A stretch of 64,000 bases of DNA from Vibrio cincinnatiensis DSM 19608 (GTDB lineage: Bacteria; Pseudomonadota; Gammaproteobacteria; Enterobacterales; Vibrionaceae). A program made the translations under genes and the position numbers. Under the pieces are notes generated by a model that had not been told where the DNA came from, did no database searches, and worked only from the letters and a program-made list of their open reading frames with translations. This document shows, piece after piece, positions 8,739 through 16,516 of the stretch (positions are counted from its first letter, which is position 1; each line of letters begins with the position of its first letter). The stretch spans positions 186,001 through 250,000 of the forward strand of contig NZ_FUXB01000003.1 in assembly GCF_900167345.1 (NCBI RefSeq), read 5' to 3'.

Positions 8739-8897
8739 TCAGCGGATTAATTCAGTCACAACAAGCGAAACCGTATAGAAAGCAAAACTTGTCAATAAGA
8801 CAATTACCACCCATTTTTGAAGTTTGGCATTCGTTCCATAACGAATCAGCAAAAATGCTAAAACAATCAACACTCCAATTGCGATTAATCGACCCAT
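8739..8897 (-). CDS. Small membrane protein, 52 aa
   Basis: A short open frame, MGRLIAIGVLIVLAFLLIRY at the N-terminus. It has two hydrophobic helices (about 3-18 and 29-47) joined by a short polar loop (GTNAKLQK). A GGGAG Shine-Dalgarno sits 6 bp before the ATG, and the frame ends 13 bp before the coiled-coil gene, which has the same style of ribosome site. The good spacing, the membrane pattern and the tandem arrangement support a real gene. Function is unknown; it may be a partner of the coiled-coil protein. Confidence 0.72.
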   Translation of the reverse strand: MGRLIAIGVLIVLAFLLIRYGTNAKLQKWVVIVLLTSFAFYTVSLVVTELIR

Positions 8898-9287
8898 CGT
8901 TCACTCCCTAGTTTCTTTGTATACCACTTACCTAAGCTTAGGCATAAAATACCTTTTCCACGTCAAGCGATGTTAATGATATTCGCTCTTCATCACACCG
9001 TTAGCTATTTCCATTTATGTTACCTAACGACGGCTTCCAGTTGTTTGGTATAACCTTTGCTATTTTATACCATTTATTGTTCCTCAATAGTCAGAGAAAA
9101 GTTGATTATCTTTATTCAGGATCAAGAAGTTACCTTCTACTAACCATCGAATTGCTCAATAAGTGAGCCATAGGCTCTGTGAACGAATAAATTATCTTTT
9201 CCTTTATATTTGTAGATGACATCACAATTTTTTTTCGTTAGTATCGCAAAGCAAATTATCACAGCATTAGATAATTGTTCCGATGAA
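8898..9287. other. Intergenic region upstream of the riboswitch
   Basis: No convincing gene. It must hold the promoter for the 8739-8897 gene (leftward) and for the riboswitch RNA (rightward). An inverted repeat TGGTATAA-N11-TTATACCA lies at 9046-9072, and a small palindrome CCTAAGCTTAGG at 8931-8942. The open frames across 9140-9400 overlap the riboswitch and look accidental. Confidence 0.5.
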
Positions 9288-9289
9288 GA

Positions 9290-9502
9290 CTGCAGGAGAG
9301 AGGTTGTTAACCTATTTATAACATATAGGTCAAACAAACCCGCCGAAGAAGTAAATCTTTCAGGTGCTTTATTCTTCTTAGAAGAATTGCGAGGACTGTA
9401 GTTGGAGGAACCTCTGGAGAGAACCGTTGAATCGGTCGCCGAAGGAGCAAGCTCTGCTTACCCAATGAAGTAGAGTGAAACTCTCAGGCAAAAGGACAGA
9501 GG
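9290..9502 (+). ncRNA. Tandem glycine riboswitch
   Basis: Two glycine aptamers in series precede the symporter gene. Aptamer I runs from about 9290 to 9401, with P1 CTGCAG/CTGTAG, GGAGAG, the core GCCGAAGAAGTAAATCTTTC and CAGGT...AGGAC. Aptamer II runs from about 9411 to 9502, with P1 CCTCT/AGAGG, GGAGAG, CGCCGAAGGAGCAA, and ACTCTCAGGCAAAAGGAC. These are the conserved core elements of the glycine class, joined by the usual short linker. Aptamer I has an enlarged P3 arm and an additional hairpin (ATTCTTC/GAAGAAT) in place of the short A-rich loop seen in aptamer II. The best-known natural example, from Vibrio cholerae, controls the same kind of transporter. Confidence 0.95.
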
Positions 9503-9520
9503 AGTGAAAGGTCATTTGAT

Positions 9521-9547
9521 AAGTAAGCCTCTGGGCTTTCTTTTTTT
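9521..9547 (+). terminator. Riboswitch expression-platform terminator
   Basis: AAGTAAGCC pairs with GGCTTTCTT (one mismatch), followed by a T-run. CCTCTG inside it (9528-9533) is complementary to the 3' strand of aptamer II P1 (CAGAGG, 9497-9502). P1 formation and terminator disruption are thus mutually exclusive, which predicts less read-through when glycine is bound. Confidence 0.7.
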
Positions 9548-9606
9548 GAGCTCTATGCTTTATCCCTTTCCTCTTCTCCTTAGATATCATTTATTAAGGG
9601 GAATAC

Positions 9607-10980
9607 ATGAGTAACCTACCATCACTGCTACAAACTATTGACCACTTTATCTGGGGGCCTCCCCTTCTTATTTTACTCGTCGGTACGGGTATCTATTTTA
9701 CTTTTCGTTTAGGCCTACTCCAGTTTCGCCATTTACCCTCTGCAATAAAGATGGTTTTCAGTAAAGAACCGGGCGAAAAACAAGGCGATGTCTCTAGTTT
9801 TGCCGCTTTATGTACCGCTCTTTCTGCCACCATCGGTACCGGAAATATTGTCGGCGTTGCCACGGCCATTAAGCTCGGTGGCCCAGGTGCTTTATTCTGG
9901 ATGTGGCTTGCTGCTTTATTTGGTATGGCGACCAAATATGCCGAATGTTTACTTGCGGTTAAATACCGGAAGGTCGATGACAAAGGGCAAATGGTCGGTG
10001 GACCAATGTACTACTTACGCGATGGCGTCGGGTCAAAAACACTCGCAGTTTTATTTGCGGTGTTTGCTCTTGGCGTCGCTTGCTTTGGTATCGGTACTTT
10101 TCCACAAGTTAACGCTATTCTCGATGCCAGTGAGATCTCTTTTGGTTTATCTCGAGAACTCTCTGCTGTCGTGCTCACGCTTTTAGTTGCTTTTGTCACC
10201 ATAGGCGGTATTCAGTCTATCGCTAAAGTTGCTGGGAAAGTGGTTCCTGTTATGGCTGTTTTTTATATTGTAGCTTGTCTTAGCGTCATCATTAGCCATG
10301 CTGATCAACTCGTTAACGCCCTACAATTGGTGCTTGTGTCTGCCTTTACTCCGACAGCAGCCAGTGGCGGTTTCTTAGGCGCAAGTATTATGCTAGCCAT
10401 TCAGTCAGGGATCGCTCGTGGTGTTTTCTCTAATGAATCAGGCCTTGGTAGCGCCCCGATGGCTGCCGCCGCTGCAAAAACAGACTCTTGTGTCAGACAA
10501 GGGCTCATTTCCATGACGGGAACCTTTTTCGATACCATCATTATTTGTACCATGACGGGGCTTGCCTTAATTTTAACGGGAGCATGGCAAAGTGATCTAG
10601 CCGGTGCGGCGATGACGACTCATGCTTTTGCCACAGGCCTTCAAGCGCAAACACTTGGACCCATGTTGGTATCGATTGGGTTGATCTTTTTTGCTTTTAC
10701 TACAATTTTAGGTTGGAACTATTACGGTGAACGTTGTGTTGTCTTCTTGTGGGGAACCAAAGCTATCTTACCGTATAAGGTGATTTTTATTGGTTTGATC
10801 GCTTCAGGGGCTTTCTTGCATTTAGACTTAATCTGGATCATTGCTGATATAGTGAATGGACTTATGGCCATTCCCAACCTCATTGGTTTAATCGCTCTAC
10901 GACAGATTGTCATCCAAGAAACCAAGCTTTATTTTGATGCACAGCTTCCATCGATGAAAAGAGTCAAAGCGAAAGCGTAA
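9607..10980 (+). CDS. Sodium:alanine/glycine symporter (AgcS family)
   Basis: A 457-aa polytopic inner-membrane protein of the alanine or glycine:cation symporter family (AgcS/DagA/AlsT). It has about 10-11 hydrophobic segments. Family signatures are the N-terminal GPPLLILLVGTGIYFTFRLG, the GTGNIVGVATAIKLGGPGAL motif (about 78-97), KYAECLLAVKYR, and ARGVFSNESGLGSAPMAAAA (about 271-290). The start has AAGGGG upstream. The tandem glycine riboswitch directly upstream indicates that glycine availability controls expression, which fits glycine (and alanine) uptake with Na+. A terminator follows directly. Confidence 0.92.
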   Translation: MSNLPSLLQTIDHFIWGPPLLILLVGTGIYFTFRLGLLQFRHLPSAIKMVFSKEPGEKQGDVSSFAALCTALSATIGTGNIVGVATAIKLGGPGALFWMWLAALFGMATKYAECLLAVKYRKVDDKGQMVGGPMYYLRDGVGSKTLAVLFAVFALGVACFGIGTFPQVNAILDASEISFGLSRELSAVVLTLLVAFVTIGGIQSIAKVAGKVVPVMAVFYIVACLSVIISHADQLVNALQLVLVSAFTPTAASGGFLGASIMLAIQSGIARGVFSNESGLGSAPMAAAAAKTDSCVRQGLISMTGTFFDTIIICTMTGLALILTGAWQSDLAGAAMTTHAFATGLQAQTLGPMLVSIGLIFFAFTTILGWNYYGERCVVFLWGTKAILPYKVIFIGLIASGAFLHLDLIWIIADIVNGLMAIPNLIGLIALRQIVIQETKLYFDAQLPSMKRVKAKA

Positions 10981-10985
10981 TACTT

Positions 10986-11014
10986 AAAACCGCAGATCAT
11001 TCTGCGGTTTTTTT
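10986..11014 (+). terminator. Rho-independent terminator
   Basis: The perfect 10-bp stem AAACCGCAGA/TCTGCGGTTT with a 4-base loop runs into T7. It ends the symporter transcript and may also serve the convergent LysE gene. Confidence 0.9.
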
Positions 11015-11024
11015 ATCGCCTTTT

Positions 11025-11660
11025 TTATACGGAATCGTCCGTCATCAATTTAATACCAAGTCCGACTAATACCACCCCCGTTGCTCCTTCCATCCAACGC
11101 ATAAAGGTATTATTTTTCAGTAAGTTTTTAGCTGAACTTAATGCTCCAGCTAACCCACACTGCCAAACCATAGCGATCATAAAATGAAGTCCAGCCATAA
11201 ATAGAGATTGCAGTAAAGGAGAGTGCTCGGGATTAATGAACTGAGGAAGGAAAGCAAGATAAAACACCGCAGTTTTAGGATTTAATACATTAGACAAAAA
11301 ACCTTCACGCAATGAACGCCGGATCTTTAATTGAGTATGTGACAAGCTGGTTACCTGCATCCCTTGGCCAGCTTTAGATAAAGAACGTAGGCTAGAAAAA
11401 CCCAACCAAATTAAATACCCTGCCCCGGCCATTTTAATGATGTGAAACAGCTCTGCCGACTGAGTTAAGATAGCCGAAATACCAATAGCGGAAAAGGTGG
11501 CATGAACAAACAAACCAACACAAATGCCTAAGCTGGTTACGCAACCATCTGCCATTCCTGCACGAGAGGTATTGCGGATCACTAAGGCGGTATCCAGTCC
11601 TGGGGTTAACGTTAAAATAGTAATAGCAATCAGAAAAGCTTCAAAATTTTGAATATACAT
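11025..11660 (-). CDS. LysE/RhtB family amino-acid exporter
   Basis: A 211-aa inner-membrane protein with about six hydrophobic segments. The family N-terminus is present (AITILTLTPGLDTALVIRNT, about 13-32), followed by GICVGLFVHATFSAIGIS and FLSNVLNPKTAVFYLAFLPQF (about 120-140). LysE/RhtB proteins export amino acids or their analogues. The particular substrate cannot be deduced. It is convergent with the symporter and appears to be a single gene with its own promoter in 11661-11838. No regulator gene is adjacent. Confidence 0.88.
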   Translation of the reverse strand: MYIQNFEAFLIAITILTLTPGLDTALVIRNTSRAGMADGCVTSLGICVGLFVHATFSAIGISAILTQSAELFHIIKMAGAGYLIWLGFSSLRSLSKAGQGMQVTSLSHTQLKIRRSLREGFLSNVLNPKTAVFYLAFLPQFINPEHSPLLQSLFMAGLHFMIAMVWQCGLAGALSSAKNLLKNNTFMRWMEGATGVVLVGLGIKLMTDDSV

Positions 11661-11838
11661 AATGACTCACCCAATCGATCAAAATAGGGCGAGCAAGTTT
11701 TCACTCTAAAACGAGCAATACGTTGACGTCCCTATCAACCCATATTTTTGTTACTTCACTTCGACACCAGCATTCACAACCAGTAAACCGAATTTTCTTT
11801 TGTTATACCTGAGTTGATGAATCTTGTCTGTATTATTT

Positions 11839-12849
11839 TTATAGCCCTGCTTGCTCAAGCCACTGAGTCATCAATGTTAATTGATCAATACCTTGAATAT
11901 CGGTTGCCTGCAAAGGAATCGGATAACGCGCTAATTGTGCAAACTGTTTATTGATCTCTTGCAAATGCTGCTGCTCTTGCTGACGGCGTAACGCTAAAAA
12001 CTCACCATCAGCATGGGCAGGCAAAACCCGATTAATGACAATACCCGCAACAGGAAGTTTTTCAGCCTGTAATGACTGAACTGCTCGCGCTGTTTCTAAT
12101 ATGGGCAGTTTTTCTGGTGTGAGTACAAATAAAATAGCCGTTTTCGAAACATCGAGAAATGTTTCTCGAGTCCGTTGCAATAAACGTTGCCGATTAAGCA
12201 AAATATCAGCAATCGCTTTATGCCTTTCATCTAAACCACTTGTAGCATGCTCTTGCGGACTAATTAATGGGTTATCAATATCTTTACCCGCTTTTGGCGT
12301 TAGATGATCAAGAACCTTGCTGAATTTATCCGACTGTTCGTTACTTTTAAGTAGACCTTGCGTCCACGCTGCCATCGCTTCGGGTAGAGCCAATAGCCGT
12401 AATGTATGCCCTGTAGGTGCAGTGTCGAAGATAACAAGATCATAGCGTTCTAGCCCCTCTTCTAATGTACGAGCGATACATTCCAGCAAAGCCGCTTCTT
12501 GCGCTCCTGGAGACTGTCCCGTTAGGCGGATCTGCCGCTCAACGGCACCATAAAGCTCAGGGCGAGTAAAGCGTTTTAACTGCGTAGTTACTTGAGAGAG
12601 ATGACGAACGACCTCTTGATCCGGGTCGATCTCTAATCCATCTAAATTCGGTGCTAAACACGTTATTTTATCACCGATGGGTCGATCAAAAGCATCCGCT
12701 AGGCTGTGTGCAGGATCGGTCGAGACAATTAAAACACGTTTATTTCTCGAAGCCGCTAATAATGCAAGCGTTGAAGAGGTGGTGGTTTTCCCCACCCCTC
12801 CCTTACCACCGACCAAAATTACTCGTTTATCTGTCAGTTGTGATGACAC
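11839..12849 (-). CDS. ArsA/Get3-family ATPase
   Basis: A 336-aa single-domain P-loop ATPase. It has the deviant Walker A GGKGGVGKTT (residues 14-23, signature Lys16), VSTDPAHSLADAFDR, and the hallmark FDTAPTGHTLRLLALPE (about 142-158). This family includes arsenite-pump ATPase ArsA and the tail-anchored-protein chaperone Get3. Anion-pumping ArsA usually has two halves and an ArsB partner; neither is present here, and the Get3 CxxC is absent. It is the last of three genes after a CstA-like transporter and a small protein ending in Cys-Cys. A role as assembly or targeting factor for that unit is an inference. Arsenic resistance is unlikely, as no arsB, arsC or arsR is nearby. Confidence 0.88.
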   Translation of the reverse strand: MSSQLTDKRVILVGGKGGVGKTTTSSTLALLAASRNKRVLIVSTDPAHSLADAFDRPIGDKITCLAPNLDGLEIDPDQEVVRHLSQVTTQLKRFTRPELYGAVERQIRLTGQSPGAQEAALLECIARTLEEGLERYDLVIFDTAPTGHTLRLLALPEAMAAWTQGLLKSNEQSDKFSKVLDHLTPKAGKDIDNPLISPQEHATSGLDERHKAIADILLNRQRLLQRTRETFLDVSKTAILFVLTPEKLPILETARAVQSLQAEKLPVAGIVINRVLPAHADGEFLALRRQQEQQHLQEINKQFAQLARYPIPLQATDIQGIDQLTLMTQWLEQAGL

Positions 12850-12885
12850 TCGTCTTCTCCTCTCCCCAACATAAGCAATGGGAAA

Positions 12886-13158
12886 TCAACAGCACTTAAA
12901 TTGATCGAGTGGTGAATGAGGCATCCCCATACGGAGATGCCAATCATGAAAACGTTCAATTAAGATCGGTTGTAATTCCAACGTGTAATAACTTGCGGGA
13001 TTAGGCACTCCCATCATTTCAGAAAATATCAATAACATGAACAAGTCATCTTGCTCGCGCTTAGCGCGAGCAATCGCTGCACGATAAGGTGCGTTATAAA
13101 TCTCTTCTGCATAATGATTAGCAAGTTTAAAACATGCACGAATCTTACTCAGTTTCAT
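12886..13158 (-). CDS. Small conserved protein with C-terminal Cys-Cys
   Basis: A 90-aa soluble-looking protein (92 aa if the TTG six bases upstream is used). It is mainly helical, with a central DDLFMLLIFSEMMGVPNPAS motif. It ends exactly in FKCC, a paired cysteine before the stop. I believe this corresponds to what NCBI has named a 'cory-CC-star' protein, but I recall that name without being able to check it. The ATG lies inside the end of the CstA-like gene (14-bp overlap), so translation is probably coupled. The ArsA-like gene starts 36 bp later. The terminal cysteines could bind a metal or be modified; this is inference. Confidence 0.8.
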   Translation of the reverse strand: MKLSKIRACFKLANHYAEEIYNAPYRAAIARAKREQDDLFMLLIFSEMMGVPNPASYYTLELQPILIERFHDWHLRMGMPHSPLDQFKCC

Positions 13159-14830
13159 CGACAACCTGTACCTTCTTCGCTTTCAATAATTTATTCAGGC
13201 TAGAGCTGCACTCTAAAGTAATTAAAATAGCAGCAATCAGCACAACAATATCTAAGCTGAACAGGAACCAATCTTGTTTATCGTAAAAGCTTTTTAACTG
13301 AATCAATAAGCCTAATGTGGTCATGATCAGTAAGAAAACTAGTGGAATCAAGGTGTAATACATCGGGCGTCCTAACCGAACTAACATCACCGTAATCACC
13401 AATAATGTTAAGCCCGCCAGTAATTGGTTCGTCGTACCAAAAAGAGGCCAGATGAGCAAACCACCAGAACCATCTCCACCCGCACCAAAAGCAAGCAACA
13501 CACAAGAACCTACGGCTAATAAAGTGGCAGGAAAAGCTTTTTGCATCCAACCAATGTTATAAATAGAACCCCATTCTTGGAAAATATAACGCTGTAATCG
13601 CAACCCGGTATCCATCGTCGTTCCCGCAAAGAGCACCACCATCACGGTCAATAAGGTTTGTGATAACGTGGTATCCAACCCAAGCCCTTGTTGCAAGATA
13701 TTGGCACCGCCATTAATAAAAGCACCAACCCCGCCTTGGCCAAAACCACTATAAATACTTTGCCAATCCGCAAAAGTAGCAAACCCTGCGGTTGCTGCAA
13801 TAATCGCGGCTAACGCTAACGATCCTTCCCCAATCGCACCAAAATAACCCACAAATCGAACATCGGGTTCTTTATCAAGTTGCTTCGATGTTGTACCACT
13901 TGAAACCAATCCATGAAAACCGGAAATAGCTCCACAGGCAATCGTCACGAACAGTAAAGGAATTAACGAAGGTGTTCCTGCTGGCAAATCGGTATTAAAA
14001 GCTGGAGCCACCACTTCTGGGCCAGAAATCACCACCGCCAAATACAACAAGAAAAGGCCGACGAAAAGTTGAATGCCATTGATGTAGTCACGGGGTTGTA
14101 ACAACATCCACACGGGTAGCAATGAAGCAATCGCCGCATAAACAAACAAAATAACAATCCAACTCTGTGTTGGATTTAACCCCATAATGGAATCGGGTAA
14201 AGAGAGCGGCAACATTGGGCCAACATAGATCATCGCATACAAAGCAATAACACCTAAGAGAGACACCATCGCTAAGCCAATATAACGGCGATAGATTAAC
14301 TGTCCAATAACAAGAGCCACCAAGATGGCTCCCCATACAGGAATAGTTGCACTGGGGAAGCTAATCAACTGACGAGCAATAACTACAGCAAAAACGGCAT
14401 TCACCATCAAAAGCACTAAGAAAATGACAATCATAAAAAGGCTACGTGCTCTCGGCCCGATAATATCACCAGTCAGTGCCCCGACTGATTTTGCTTTATT
14501 ACGGTTACTGGCCCAAATAGCACCGGCATCGTGTACTCCCGCAAAGAAAATCGTACCAAATACAACCCATAAAAAAGCAGGAACCCATCCCCAGATAACC
14601 GCAATCGCAGGGCCAATAATCGGAGCAGCACCCGCAACGGAGGTAAAATGGTGCCCCCACAATACATATTTATTCGTAGGGACATAATCGATCCCATCAT
14701 TCAGTTCATGTGCAGGAGTCCGAAAATGAGGATCCACTTTAAAGATTTTTTCGCAAATAAATTTTGAATAAAAGATATAGCCTAGAGCCATGGCCCCTAG
14801 GCCCATCAGCATCAGGAATATAGCGTTCAT
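13145..14830 (-). CDS. CstA-family transporter, short form
   Basis: A 561-aa polytopic membrane protein of the carbon-starvation CstA family (peptide/pyruvate transporters in E. coli: CstA and BtsT, about 700 aa). The N-terminus has GYIFYSKFICEKIFKVDP and DGIDYVPTNKYVLWGHHFTS, followed by the GAAPIIGPAIAVIWGWVPAF core. FHGLVSSGTTSKQLDKE lies mid-protein, then many hydrophobic helices. It lacks the extended C-terminal part of E. coli CstA. The start MNAIFL was chosen because GGAGG precedes it; the frame is open further. It heads a three-gene unit with the CC-tail protein and the ArsA-like ATPase. The usual DUF466/YbdD partner of CstA is not present. Confidence 0.88.
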   Translation of the reverse strand: MNAIFLMLMGLGAMALGYIFYSKFICEKIFKVDPHFRTPAHELNDGIDYVPTNKYVLWGHHFTSVAGAAPIIGPAIAVIWGWVPAFLWVVFGTIFFAGVHDAGAIWASNRNKAKSVGALTGDIIGPRARSLFMIVIFLVLLMVNAVFAVVIARQLISFPSATIPVWGAILVALVIGQLIYRRYIGLAMVSLLGVIALYAMIYVGPMLPLSLPDSIMGLNPTQSWIVILFVYAAIASLLPVWMLLQPRDYINGIQLFVGLFLLYLAVVISGPEVVAPAFNTDLPAGTPSLIPLLFVTIACGAISGFHGLVSSGTTSKQLDKEPDVRFVGYFGAIGEGSLALAAIIAATAGFATFADWQSIYSGFGQGGVGAFINGGANILQQGLGLDTTLSQTLLTVMVVLFAGTTMDTGLRLQRYIFQEWGSIYNIGWMQKAFPATLLAVGSCVLLAFGAGGDGSGGLLIWPLFGTTNQLLAGLTLLVITVMLVRLGRPMYYTLIPLVFLLIMTTLGLLIQLKSFYDKQDWFLFSLDIVVLIAAILITLECSSSLNKLLKAKKVQVVDETE

Positions 14831-15155
14831 GCCTACCTCCACTGTATACATAGTTGCAACACGCATCTAACATACTAATCTTATTAAAAAATTTATAACC
14901 TCATCCAACACATAAGTTTGACAATGATCTCTTACCAGTTACATTGTTAGTGACCAAACTCCCATTAAAATGAAACAAAACCGTTAACATCATGACTTAA
15001 AGCAGAGAAACCTCAAATACCGATGAAAAAACAGCATTAGAAACTTTCGCATCATTAAGTATGGTTGATGAAAATGAGAAATCTCCTACACGCTTACCTC
15101 TTACAGAAGAAGGTATAATTATGTACGGTAAATATTTTTAATTAAGGATTTCCAT
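14831..15155. other. Divergent promoter region
   Basis: No gene is seen. The region separates the leftward CstA-like unit from the rightward REC-GGDEF gene. The palindromic pair ACAATG-N15-CATTGT lies near 14920-14950. A TTGACA at its left end could be a -35 element. Nothing more can be supported. Confidence 0.4.
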
Positions 15156-16370
15156 TTGAATAATAGGATATTAGTTGTCGATGATAGTATCGTTTTTCGA
15201 AATTATCTCGTTCATCGCCTTTCCGCTTTAAACTTTGAAATTATAGTCGCATCAAGTTATGAAGAAACACAGCGGATAATGGAAGATAATCCAAACTTTT
15301 TCTTTGCTATCATGGACTATTGTTTACCTGATGCTCAAGATGGCGAAGCGATTAAACTGTTAATTCAGCATAAACAAAAAACTATTGTTTTAACTGGTAA
15401 GTTTGATGAAGAAACAAGAAAAAGCTTTTTAAAGATGGGTGTCCTCGACTATATTTTAAAAGAAAATCATGCATCAATATCCTATATATTAGAATTAGCA
15501 CAGCGATTAAAGAATAACACCCATCATCATGCCCTTGTTGTTGATGATTCTCTTGTGGCTCGAAAACAGATTTCTCAACTCTTAGAGAATCACTATATAA
15601 AAACCACATTAGCCATGGATGGATGTGAAGCGATAGAAATATTGAAATCTAATAAAGATATTACATTTATTATCACGGATAACTACATGCCCCAAAAAGA
15701 TGGGATTGCGATGGTACGTGAGTTACGTAAGTCATATAGCAACACAGTACTTCCTATTCTCGGTCTATCTTCGGAAAGCGAGAAAAACATCACCCCTATT
15801 TTCTTGAAATCGGGAGCCAATGATTTTCTTCATAAACCCTTTCATCAAGAAGAATTTTACTGTCGTGTACACCAACTGTTAAATATTAAAGAATCCAATG
15901 ACAACCTATTTAAACTCGCTAATGAAGATGCCTTAACTGGATTATGGAACAGACGATATCTTTTTGGTGAAATATGTAAAGGTATGGGGCATAGAAATGT
16001 CGCCATGATAGATATCGATTTTTTTAAGAAAGTCAATGATCGTTATGGGCATGATGGTGGTGATGAAGTCATAAAAATGGTTGCTCGTTTATTTAAAAAA
16101 CATTTCTCGAGCGACATTATTTCAAGGCTAGGCGGGGAAGAGTTTTTTATATACTCTAAATTGTCGATTGAAGATTTTTTATCTAAGTTGGAAACATTAC
16201 GACTTCATATTGCAACCACCCCTGTCATTCATCAAGATCAAGTTATAGAAATCACCATTAGTATTGGAGTTTCTAGTTTAAATGGCACCTTAGACGAACA
16301 AATTAAACAAGCAGATATACGACTATACCTATCAAAAGAAAATGGACGAAATAGAGTTACGTATCAATAA
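15156..16370 (+). CDS. REC-REC-GGDEF response regulator (diguanylate cyclase)
   Basis: A 404-aa soluble protein with two receiver domains and a GGDEF domain. REC1 (about 1-120) has VVDDS and phosphoacceptor Asp54 in FAIMDYCLPD. REC2 (about 125-245) has VVDDSLVARKQ, TDNYMPQKDG and the conserved Lys in FLHKPF. GGDEF (about 250-404) has DALTGLWNRRYLF, IDIDFFKKVNDRYGHDGGDE and the catalytic SRLGGEEF, so it should make cyclic di-GMP. The position of the inhibitory RxxD site reads FSSD, so product inhibition is probably weak or absent. The TTG start has AAGGA at good spacing. No cognate kinase is adjacent. Confidence 0.9.
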   Translation: MNNRILVVDDSIVFRNYLVHRLSALNFEIIVASSYEETQRIMEDNPNFFFAIMDYCLPDAQDGEAIKLLIQHKQKTIVLTGKFDEETRKSFLKMGVLDYILKENHASISYILELAQRLKNNTHHHALVVDDSLVARKQISQLLENHYIKTTLAMDGCEAIEILKSNKDITFIITDNYMPQKDGIAMVRELRKSYSNTVLPILGLSSESEKNITPIFLKSGANDFLHKPFHQEEFYCRVHQLLNIKESNDNLFKLANEDALTGLWNRRYLFGEICKGMGHRNVAMIDIDFFKKVNDRYGHDGGDEVIKMVARLFKKHFSSDIISRLGGEEFFIYSKLSIEDFLSKLETLRLHIATTPVIHQDQVIEITISIGVSSLNGTLDEQIKQADIRLYLSKENGRNRVTYQ

Positions 16371-16516
16371 TGATAAATAGCCTTTTCAGTTTCTTATGTT
16401 ATGAAGGCGATTGAATTTAGCTCAATATCTGCTTTATTAATAATAAATAATCGTCTCTTCTTATTTGAAGTCACTCACCATTAAAATGGAGAGTGACACC
16501 TTAACAATCAGAAAAT

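Noticed and set aside
8931..8942. Perfect palindrome CCTAAGCTTAGG as an operator
   Set aside because: It is short, stands alone, and has no related copy near either neighbouring promoter.
9140..9401. Two small frames on opposite strands before the symporter
   Set aside because: They run into or across the tandem glycine riboswitch, whose RNA conservation explains the sequence.
11839..12849. Arsenite resistance gene arsA
   Set aside because: It is a single ATPase domain with no arsB, arsC or arsR nearby; the neighbours are a CstA-like transporter and a small CC-tail protein.
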